Source: Gammaproteobacteria bacterium (GTDB lineage Bacteria; Pseudomonadota; Gammaproteobacteria; Tenderiales; Tenderiaceae). From it: 5,183 nucleotides of DNA. Position 1 is the stretch's first letter, and every line of letters begins with the position of its first letter. Made by a program: the position numbers and the translations under genes. Below the pieces are notes generated by a model that had not been told where the DNA came from, made no database searches, and saw only the letters and a program-made list of their open reading frames with translations. Shown here piece by piece: positions 1 to 5,183 of this stretch. Location: contig JAJRWO010000021.1 in assembly GCA_024276775.1 (NCBI GenBank), positions 1-5,183 on the forward strand. The letters run 5' to 3'.

Positions 1-1
1 A

Positions 2-310
2 GCCGGGATCGGCTTGGGGAATTAATGCGATCTTGCCTATCAGCGAACAGTTTTCGCCGTGATCCGCACTGGGGTCGATGCATTCAGCCACCGTTCGGCC
101 ATTACCAACAAAATTTGCCTGGCTGTTTGGATACATGAAAATCCGGAAATCTGATGGCTTTAGTATAAGAGGTGGCAACTCTACCAAGCTGGAAAGAATA
201 CGCTGGTGCTTGCCTTCTTTTGCATGCCCTCTTAACCAGTCACCAATATCTGCTACCGCCAGCGAACCCGTTCGCAATGAGGGAAAGGTAGTGATAGGAA
301 TATCCGCTAA
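2..310 (-). pseudogene. In-frame continuation of the dikinase after the TAA: start of the swivelling His domain (partial)
   Basis: Reading on past the TAA in the same frame gives 103 sense codons with no stop up to the window edge. The translation begins LADIPITTFPSL, includes LADIGDWLRGH-like helical sequence (VADIGDWLRGH at codons 19-29), LPPLILKPSDF at 45-55 and ends GKIALIPQADPG. The last motif matches the entry to the mobile phosphohistidine domain of PEP-utilising enzymes, which normally continues into a glycine-rich stretch with the phosphorylated histidine. That residue would lie off the left edge. No credible separate start is visible: the TTG at 275-277 and the ATG at 134-136 both lack a good ribosome binding site, and the ATG would cut into the domain. 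I read this as the 3' part of the same gene, separated by a nonsense codon. It could instead be a readthrough product, a separately translated subunit or a sequence error. Confidence 0.72.
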
Positions 311-313
311 TTA
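311..313 (-). other. In-frame TAA interrupting the dikinase reading frame
   Basis: The codons around it read GAA CGC GAA TAA TTA GCG GAT ATT, with conserved-type dikinase sequence before and after and no frame shift. A single base change from GAA, CAA or AAA would create this stop. TAA followed by T is not a typical leaky context, and there is no obvious recoding element next to it, so readthrough is not favoured. Confidence 0.8.
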
Positions 314-2869
314 TTCGCGTTCTAAACCAGCTGTATCGCCAAATTCCACCAGGCTATTTAAAGCGGCTGAGACGTTACGTGTAAAAGCAAACTTGGCGTA
401 CTCACGTCCCTCGATAGCTCCACGCATAAATTGCTCAAGCAACTCGATATCTCCAGACAGCCCTGCTTCCTTACAGGCCGCAGCAAAGCGATTTCGCTGC
501 TCACACCATACTTCAACTTCCTGCCCACTCTGGCTGGGCATTTGTGGCTGTGTTAAAGCCTGTGCTACAACGGGACGCAAGAAACGCTCCGGGTCATCCG
601 CATAACTGAGCGATGTAATATCGTAGGTACCCGGCCGCAAATGGCCATACTTTTTAACAAAGTGATCCCAACTTAAAGTCCCCCGCGCTGTTGCAACGGC
701 ATCCTCAGTAAAATGGTGCGCCACGGTACGAATAGAGTGCAAAAATGCCTCCATCGCTTGCTGATCAATAACGCCTTTACGTACTGCCGAACGCAGCAGG
801 GTGACGACAATAAAGGCACTTCTGGCAAGGTGGGAAAAAGCCAATGTCCCATAGCGCTTGGCATCTTCAAGCAACGCTGTCGTGCGCTCAAGGGGAGCAA
901 GCGTACTATTAACAATCTCGGTATAACGCGATTCCAGTTTAGAGATAGCGCCCAAATCCAGGTCATTCCTGGTCAACGCGTTCCGGGTTATCTTCAACAG
1001 GGCCTGCCCGAGACATTGAACCTCTTCAGTAGAGAACCCTCCCTCCGTTACCAAACGCTCTGACCAGCGCTGGAAGTCCAAATCAAAGCAGGTCGGTACC
1101 ACGTCAAATTCAACCTTATCATGCAGGTGAGGATGACGTTCGAGCCAATTTAGATAAAAGTCAACCAACCGCCCCGCCAAGTCATCATCAAGCGCTGCCG
1201 GAATAAATGAGTTAAAACTTGCCCTCACGTCCACATAGGGACGACCGCAAAAAACTGCAAGTAGCGGGTGAGGCCGCACATCCCGATAACCATACTCGGC
1301 ACGCTGGATGGCCCAAATATCGTCCATAATAAGGTAGCGATACAAGGATGTCGCCAGCAATCCCGGGTTGGTTCCGATAATCTCAGCGGGGTTCCAATCT
1401 GGCATCACCCCAAAAAATGCTTTGTCTCCAACAATGAAGGGCGAAGGATTTTGCAAAGTCACAAAGTGTCTTTCCGCACCCTGTAGAAAGGCTTCCAGTT
1501 CCTGTTTTTCGGCGACCTGCTCACCATGATCAACTGCAATCGGTCGTACCTGCAAGATATGAATCTGTCCCTGTGTGCTAATGGCAAATTCAATATCCAA
1601 TGACTCAAAACTCAACAGGTTTTCTATCTCCCGCATCGCAGGAAACAACCCCCGTACCAATTCAGGCACCTCTGTCACATCTAACTCCAGGCTGCGATGA
1701 ACCAGTAACGTCTTGTGTTCCAAGCTACTACCACTGGTAATTGACTCTGTACTTTTTGTTACATCATCATAATTAATTACATAATACGGAGCCCCCTGAT
1801 CTAGCGTGCGGGTAAAAGCAACCCCACTGGCCACAACGCCATTAACCATCGGCTGCACGAGCACTTGGTTGACAGGGTTGCTATTATCGCTATAGGAATC
1901 GATCACCTGATCAACCGCAATCTCTACCGCCGACGCTTCCTTACTATCAACACCCAAAATGCTGGTGTATGCCCCAGCATTAGCAGAGGAAAAACCGTCT
2001 TCTGAAAGAGCGCTGCTGCGTACCACCAGGGAACGCTCATGAAATTCTTCGCAAATTTGAGCAATTACTTTATCGCAGTTCGCTCGCCATTCCGCCACAC
2101 TAAAGCTCACCTGATCTTCAATGCGGCTACAACGCACCAACTCCTGTAACCGCGCTAAAGTCTGAGCCTTGGTGCCGAGTACAAAATGAGCCAGATCCTG
2201 AGGCTCATTCAGCTCCGCCCAATCCCCAGCTACATCTACCGCCACAACCTCAAAACCCCGTGTCCGAAGATATTCAATTAACTGCGAAAGTTTCGCTTGT
2301 TTGAATCGTTCAAACAGTGTCGAACTCTCTTGTTGTAGATGGCTAATTACATCAGGGTTAAAGCGCACCAACCCAACAAACTCCGCATCGGCCAACACTG
2401 GGTCAATATCACTACCCAGGCGGGTTACTCGATTTTCATAGCAGTTAACTTTTTCGCAGCGTTCCAGGTCTTGCTTGGTACGATCAGAAAAACGCTGTCG
2501 CCAGGCAGCATCTACCGCAACGACGATATCGGCACTTGAAGTGGCCATCTCACGAATTATTCGCTCTCGATAGAGGATGTCAGAATAAGAAACAAAATAC
2601 TCACAATTTGACTGCAGATTAGCCTCAAGAAAAGATACGGCTGCGCCGGTGGCTTCCCACTCAGGATTGACAACATAATGAAATTCCGGGTAACGCCGAG
2701 TAATTTCTTCAACCTGGTAACCACCGACAAATGTCACTGATGGTTGCAAAAAAGAAACCGCCTGCAGCACCCAGTCCAGCACCCTGTTGTTATCAGCAAG
2801 CCCTCTTAATGCGGTATGCTGCTCGCCATGCAATGGTCGGCCAGCACCCAGTATGACAAAACTCAGCAT
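311..2869 (-). CDS. Nucleotidyltransferase-PEP synthase-like dikinase fusion, ended by an in-frame TAA
   Basis: This is an 852-residue protein if started at ATG 2869. A GTG at 2890, directly after the aminotransferase stop, would add seven residues. I prefer the ATG because LSFVILGAGR then begins at once with the first beta strand of a nucleotidyltransferase fold. Numbering from that ATG: residues 1-235 resemble NTP_transferase domains, with GAGR at 8-11, YSDILY at 95-100 (putative metal-binding D97) and DWAELNEPQDL at 216-226. Residues about 255-450 are the PEP-synthase/PPDK ATP-binding domain, with VVRSSALSED at 282-291, QPMVNGVVASGVAFT at 339-353, DIEFAI at 425-430 and ILQVRPI at 438-444. 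Residues about 470-850 form a long middle domain with the conserved-looking YGHLRPGTYDI at 741-751 and GREYAKFAFTRN at 821-832. The first and last blocks suggest phosphorylation from ATP plus nucleotide activation of a small molecule for the glycan; the substrate is unknown. The usual C-terminal phosphohistidine domain follows in the same frame after the TAA at 311-313, so the product may be truncated. Confidence 0.85.
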   Translation of the reverse strand: MLSFVILGAGRPLHGEQHTALRGLADNNRVLDWVLQAVSFLQPSVTFVGGYQVEEITRRYPEFHYVVNPEWEATGAAVSFLEANLQSNCEYFVSYSDILYRERIIREMATSSADIVVAVDAAWRQRFSDRTKQDLERCEKVNCYENRVTRLGSDIDPVLADAEFVGLVRFNPDVISHLQQESSTLFERFKQAKLSQLIEYLRTRGFEVVAVDVAGDWAELNEPQDLAHFVLGTKAQTLARLQELVRCSRIEDQVSFSVAEWRANCDKVIAQICEEFHERSLVVRSSALSEDGFSSANAGAYTSILGVDSKEASAVEIAVDQVIDSYSDNSNPVNQVLVQPMVNGVVASGVAFTRTLDQGAPYYVINYDDVTKSTESITSGSSLEHKTLLVHRSLELDVTEVPELVRGLFPAMREIENLLSFESLDIEFAISTQGQIHILQVRPIAVDHGEQVAEKQELEAFLQGAERHFVTLQNPSPFIVGDKAFFGVMPDWNPAEIIGTNPGLLATSLYRYLIMDDIWAIQRAEYGYRDVRPHPLLAVFCGRPYVDVRASFNSFIPAALDDDLAGRLVDFYLNWLERHPHLHDKVEFDVVPTCFDLDFQRWSERLVTEGGFSTEEVQCLGQALLKITRNALTRNDLDLGAISKLESRYTEIVNSTLAPLERTTALLEDAKRYGTLAFSHLARSAFIVVTLLRSAVRKGVIDQQAMEAFLHSIRTVAHHFTEDAVATARGTLSWDHFVKKYGHLRPGTYDITSLSYADDPERFLRPVVAQALTQPQMPSQSGQEVEVWCEQRNRFAAACKEAGLSGDIELLEQFMRGAIEGREYAKFAFTRNVSAALNSLVEFGDTAGLERE

Positions 2870-2890
2870 AGATGTTTCTTTCTGTCTCAC

Positions 2891-3994
2891 TTATAAATCC
2901 AAACTATTGAGTGCATCGATAACGCTATCCACTTCGTGATCTAACAGAGTCGGCCCGATGGGTAAGCTAACCACCTCTCTATGAATTCTTTCCGTTATCG
3001 GGAAAGACAAATCATTGTAAAGCGCATAAGCGCTCTGCTTATGTGGAGGAACCGGGTAATGAATAAGAGTTTCTACACCAGCAATTTTTAGCTGTTTTTG
3101 AAGTGCTTCACGTTGAGCACAACGTACAACGAATAAATGCCAAACATGCTGTTCATCATTCCTACAATGCGGCAACTGAACCACTGGATTAGTGACACCT
3201 TCGATATAACGTTTGGCAATGCAACGTCGATGCTCAGTATGCTGTCCCAGGTATGTAAGCTTAACCCGTAGCATTGCAGCCTGGATTTCATCCAAGCGAC
3301 TATTCACCCCTTGATAGAGGTTTTTGTACTTCTCATAAGAACCATAGTTGCGTAATGCACGCAGTGTTTCGGCCAACTCAGCGTCATTCGTGGTAATAGC
3401 CCCCGCATCCCCTAGTGCGCCCAAATTTTTCCCTGGATAGAAGCTGAACCCCGCCGCATGCCCCCAATCACCTGCTTTGCGACCTCCCAAGCTTGCCCCG
3501 TGGGCCTGGGCGGCATCCTCCAGCACAAGCAAACCATGACATTCGGCCATCTCCAAAATGGTCGGCATATCAGCAAGTTGTCCATAGAGATGAACCGGCA
3601 AAATCACTCTGGTTTTCGGACCAATCACAGCCTCGATAGCAACAGGAGAGAGGTTAAAAGTTTCTGCGTTTGGCTCAACAAATACGGGCACGAGGTTGTT
3701 TTCAGTGATAGCTAACACGCTGGCTATGTAAGTATTCGCCGGGACGATAACCTCGTCCCCTTCATTCAAGCTACCCAGCTCCTTCCATGCCCGTAGCGTG
3801 AGTGTCAGAGCATCCAAGCCATTGGCAACTCCGATGCAGAATTCTGTATCGCAATAATCAGCAAACGCTTGCTCGAAAGCCGATAGCTCTTTACCTGCGA
3901 TATACCAACCAGAATCAATCACTCTGGCGCAAGCTTCGACAAGCTCATCCCGGCACTGATAATTAATGGACTTAATATCTAAAAAAGGGATCAT
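2891..3994 (-). CDS. fdtB: dTDP-3-amino-3,6-dideoxyhexose aminotransferase (FdtB/QdtB, DegT/DnrJ/EryC1/StrS family)
   Basis: This 367-residue, full-length PLP enzyme belongs to the sugar aminotransferase (aspartate aminotransferase fold) family. Visible motifs are IDSGWYIAGKE at 27-37, GVANGLDAL at 55-63 (cofactor phosphate region), the substrate-side PANTYIAS at 85-92, VHLYGQLADM at 134-143, LEDAAQAHGA at 158-167 with D160 facing the pyridine nitrogen, GFSFYPGKNLGALGDAGA at 182-199 with K189 as the predicted Schiff-base lysine, and NSRLDEIQAAMLRVKL at 231-246. The overall pattern is that of FdtB/QdtB, which transfer an amino group, normally from glutamate, to C3 of the dTDP-3-keto-6-deoxyhexose made by the ketoisomerase two genes upstream. 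It begins two bases after the acyltransferase stop. A GGTGAG motif at 4007-4012 is a possible but rather distant ribosome binding site. No active-site residue looks missing. Other members of the family aminate C4, but the cassette points to C3. Confidence 0.92.
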   Translation of the reverse strand: MIPFLDIKSINYQCRDELVEACARVIDSGWYIAGKELSAFEQAFADYCDTEFCIGVANGLDALTLTLRAWKELGSLNEGDEVIVPANTYIASVLAITENNLVPVFVEPNAETFNLSPVAIEAVIGPKTRVILPVHLYGQLADMPTILEMAECHGLLVLEDAAQAHGASLGGRKAGDWGHAAGFSFYPGKNLGALGDAGAITTNDAELAETLRALRNYGSYEKYKNLYQGVNSRLDEIQAAMLRVKLTYLGQHTEHRRCIAKRYIEGVTNPVVQLPHCRNDEQHVWHLFVVRCAQREALQKQLKIAGVETLIHYPVPPHKQSAYALYNDLSFPITERIHREVVSLPIGPTLLDHEVDSVIDALNSLDL

Positions 3995-3996
3995 AA

Positions 3997-4455
3997 TTAA
4001 ACAAATCTCACCACTTCAGCTGGATTCCCAATAACTACCGCATTCTCTGGTACATCTTTAGTAACAACGGCACCTGCGCCCACCATGGCATTTATACCAA
4101 TCGTAAGCCCAGGCAAAATAGTTGCGTTAGCGCCTATACTCGCTCCTTTTTTTACCGTGATTCCACTAAGTTGATCGGAGTAGTTTTTTGAACGTGGGTG
4201 CTTGTCATTTGTAAAGGTGGCATTAGGGCCAATAAAAACATCATCTTCTAAACGGGTACCATCCCACAAATAAACGCCAGATTTCACTGTCACCCTGTTA
4301 CCTAAAACAACATCCCCCTCAATAAGGCTATGAGCGCAAATATTACAGTCTTTACCAATAGCAGCCCCTTTAAATATGACGACAAACTGCCAAACCCTAC
4401 TACCTTCTCCAATAGTACATTCTGCGACATCTGCTAAAGGGTGAATCATGCTCAT
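3997..4455 (-). CDS. Left-handed beta-helix sugar N-acyltransferase (FdtC/QdtC/WlbB-like)
   Basis: This 152-residue protein is built almost entirely of hexapeptide repeats (for example IGKDCNICAHSLIEGDVVLG, then IGANATILPGLTIG and VGAGAVVTKDVP), the signature of trimeric left-handed beta-helix acyltransferases. The opening IHPLADVAE..IGEGSRVWQF, the LWDG stretch at 64-67 and FTNDKHPRSK at 81-90 match the subgroup that acylates amino groups on nucleotide-linked sugars. N83 in the TND motif lies where related enzymes such as WlbB have a functionally important asparagine (from memory). It ends in the usual VIGNPAEVVRFV. Placed between the ketoisomerase and the aminotransferase, it most likely acetylates the C3 amine of a dTDP-3-amino-3,6-dideoxyhexose using acetyl-CoA. 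The acyl donor is inferred. A second in-frame ATG two codons downstream is an alternative start. The upstream GAAAG is only a weak ribosome binding site, so coupling through the ATGA overlap is likely. Confidence 0.88.
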   Translation of the reverse strand: MSMIHPLADVAECTIGEGSRVWQFVVIFKGAAIGKDCNICAHSLIEGDVVLGNRVTVKSGVYLWDGTRLEDDVFIGPNATFTNDKHPRSKNYSDQLSGITVKKGASIGANATILPGLTIGINAMVGAGAVVTKDVPENAVVIGNPAEVVRFV

Positions 4456-4853
4456 TTTTTACTTTCTTTTAGAAACTCTTGGTAATCACGAATATAATCA
4501 ACTTTGTCATAATGCTCACTGGCAAGCACTAACAGCACGCAATCATCACTAAAGTCGTACATTTCTCGCCAGACCATATCTTTGATGAACACCCCTTTAG
4601 TTGGCGAATCAAGCCATGCTTCTTCACGAGCATTGCCGTCATCCAAAATCATGCGACATTTGCCAGTGACACATACAGCAACTTGTTGCAGTTGTTTATG
4701 TGCATGAAAGCCACGGGCAACACCAGACTCAGTGTCAAAGATGTAATACACCCGCTGGATGTCAAAGGGTATTGTTTTGTTTCCTTCCAGCGCGACAAGT
4801 GAACCTCGGGAATCACCGAGAGGTGGAAAGTTGATCCAATTAAAGATTGTCAT
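4452..4853 (-). CDS. fdtA: dTDP-4-oxo-6-deoxyglucose 3,4-oxoisomerase (FdtA/QdtA, WxcM-like cupin)
   Basis: This 133-residue protein is a small single-domain cupin of the sugar 3,4-ketoisomerase family. Such enzymes move the keto group of dTDP-4-keto-6-deoxyglucose from C4 to C3 in the cytoplasm, giving the substrate for a 3-aminotransferase. Seen directly: an RVYYIFD strand at residues 34-40, the family hallmark RGFHAHKQLQQ at 47-57 with the paired histidines H50 and H52 (the expected catalytic base region), WREMYDFSDDCVLLVLAS at 95-112, and the C-terminal YDKVDYIRDYQEF at 115-127. The length is normal for the family. The ATG start is supported by an AAAGGA motif six bases upstream. The TGA stop overlaps the next gene's ATG by four bases, suggesting translational coupling. 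The 3-keto product could have galacto (FdtA) or gluco (QdtA) configuration at C4. I cannot separate these by eye, so the symbol stands for the family. Confidence 0.92.
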   Translation of the reverse strand: MTIFNWINFPPLGDSRGSLVALEGNKTIPFDIQRVYYIFDTESGVARGFHAHKQLQQVAVCVTGKCRMILDDGNAREEAWLDSPTKGVFIKDMVWREMYDFSDDCVLLVLASEHYDKVDYIRDYQEFLKESKK

Positions 4854-4859
4854 GATTTT

Positions 4860-4865
4860 TCCTTT
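4860..4865 (-). promoter_or_regulatory. Ribosome binding site of the ketoisomerase gene
   Basis: On the minus strand AAAGGA lies six bases before ATG 4853, a near-ideal Shine-Dalgarno position. It is the strongest such site in the window and fixes the start of the first gene in the cassette. The downstream genes have weaker or more distant sites and probably depend on coupling. Confidence 0.7.
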
Positions 4866-4996
4866 ACAAGACCCAATAAGTAATGGTCAAAACACTAGTG
4901 TCCCAACGTTACCAAACTAAGCACGTATAACCAACTGTATTGCCAACAAAAACCACCAAATCATGAAGGGCACCGACTTGAACTACGTGAAAATCT

Positions 4997-5026
4997 CTAA
5001 AATCCCTAAATTTTCCAGGGTTTTAG
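4997..5026. repeat. Imperfect inverted repeat (hairpin) upstream of the operon
   Basis: CTAAAATCCCT and AGGGTTTTAG flank a nine-base spacer. They pair over ten base pairs with one bulged T. Neither strand follows it with a T-run, so it is not a classical intrinsic terminator. It may be a leader-RNA structure, a protein-binding site or an upstream gene's weak terminator. Part of the pairing is simple A/T sequence, which lowers its weight. Confidence 0.45.
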
Positions 5027-5154
5027 AAATAAATCATGTATATAGTGTCCGGCAGAAAACTCAGTTTTTTAGCAACATCGTACTACCACGCTTGGTTATT
5101 TTAGGCCGCATTATCAATGCCAGCGCTGTTTTTTCCTATCACCACGCTCTAGAT

Positions 5155-5173
5155 GAGAATGACTCCCATTTGC
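5155..5173. promoter_or_regulatory. Candidate Fur box
   Basis: Read on the minus strand, GCAAATGGGAGTCATTCTC matches the classical 19-bp Fur consensus GATAATGATAATCATTATC at 13 of 19 positions. The 17-bp core ATGAGAATGACTCCCAT on the plus strand is an imperfect palindrome with six of eight pairs symmetrical. Such a site would usually sit at the promoter of an iron-regulated gene, which here could lie beyond the right edge. A link to the sugar operon is unproven. Matches at this level can occur by chance. Confidence 0.3.
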
Positions 5174-5183
5174 AGCGTTCACC

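Larger units (their letters stand above)
4854..5183. other. Upstream intergenic region with no convincing gene
   Basis: All six frames hold only short open stretches here. From the right edge one minus frame is open for 23 codons and another for 14, too short to call the tail of an upstream gene. The stretch next to the operon is AT-rich and presumably carries its promoter. On the minus strand TATACG (near 4925) and TATATA (near 5040) resemble -10 boxes, but neither has a good -35 box at 16-18 bases, so I call no promoter. A TTGACC with TGTAAA 16 bases later, close to the ribosome binding site, would leave almost no leader and is unlikely. The hairpin and Fur-like site are listed separately. 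Confidence 0.6.

Noticed and set aside
78..605. Open frame of 175 codons on the plus strand
   Set aside because: It runs antisense to the end of the fusion gene and its in-frame continuation, both of which encode recognisable dikinase sequence. The plus-strand translation shows no family motif and is low-complexity in character.
673..1063. Overlapping open frames of 97 and 116 codons on the minus and plus strands
   Set aside because: Both are shadows within the middle domain of the fusion gene and show no protein-family features.
4861..4895. TTGACC and TGTAAA 16 bases apart as a promoter for the ketoisomerase gene
   Set aside because: The transcript would start at or just before the ATG and lose the good AAAGGA ribosome binding site.
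4892..4901. Perfect 10-bp palindrome ACACTAGTGT upstream of the ketoisomerase gene
   Set aside because: It is short, has no matching flanks and resembles no operator I can name. It is recorded but not called as a site.
4896..5050. TAGTGTCC occurs at 4896-4903 and 5043-5050, suggesting insertion-sequence ends
   Set aside because: The copies are direct, not inverted, and only eight bases long, about what chance gives in 330 bp. No transposase lies between them.

Overview
The window looks like part of a bacterial surface-polysaccharide (O-antigen, capsule or similar glycan) locus. Every convincing gene lies on the minus strand, so transcription runs from high to low coordinates. The moderate base composition, codon use and gene types fit a Gammaproteobacterium, possibly an environmental or marine one. 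That placement is a guess: no rRNA, tRNA or lineage marker is present.

Layout in transcription order. (1) 5183-4854 is 330 bp with no convincing gene. It holds a candidate Fur-box-like palindrome near the right edge, an imperfect hairpin at 4997-5026 and a good ribosome binding site just before the first gene. (2) 4853-4452 encodes an FdtA/QdtA-type dTDP-4-oxo-6-deoxyglucose 3,4-oxoisomerase. (3) 4455-3997 encodes a left-handed beta-helix N-acyltransferase. (4) 3994-2891 encodes a PLP-dependent DegT/DnrJ/EryC1/StrS sugar aminotransferase of the FdtB/QdtB type. (5) 2869-311 encodes a large protein with an N-terminal nucleotidyltransferase-like domain followed by a PEP-synthase/PPDK-type ATP-binding domain and a long middle domain. 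(6) 310-2 is its in-frame continuation after a TAA codon. It encodes the start of the swivelling phosphohistidine domain and runs off the left edge.

Genes 2-4 form a recognisable cassette: ketoisomerase, then 3-aminotransferase, then N-acylation. It would turn dTDP-4-keto-6-deoxyglucose into a dTDP-3-acylamino-3,6-dideoxyhexose (Fuc3NAc or Qui3NAc type). The dTDP-glucose synthase and 4,6-dehydratase that supply the substrate are not in the window. The genes are packed with a 4-bp ATGA overlap, a 2-bp gap and a gap of 0 or 21 bp, as expected of one operon.

The most interesting part is the fifth gene and what follows it. It fuses a sugar/alcohol-phosphate nucleotidyltransferase-like domain to a PEP-synthase-like dikinase, suggesting a two-step enzyme that phosphorylates a small molecule and then activates it with a nucleotide. 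The reading frame stops at TAA 311-313, yet the same frame stays open for 103 more codons to the window edge and encodes recognisable dikinase C-terminal sequence. This is either a nonsense mutation, a split gene, readthrough or a sequencing error.
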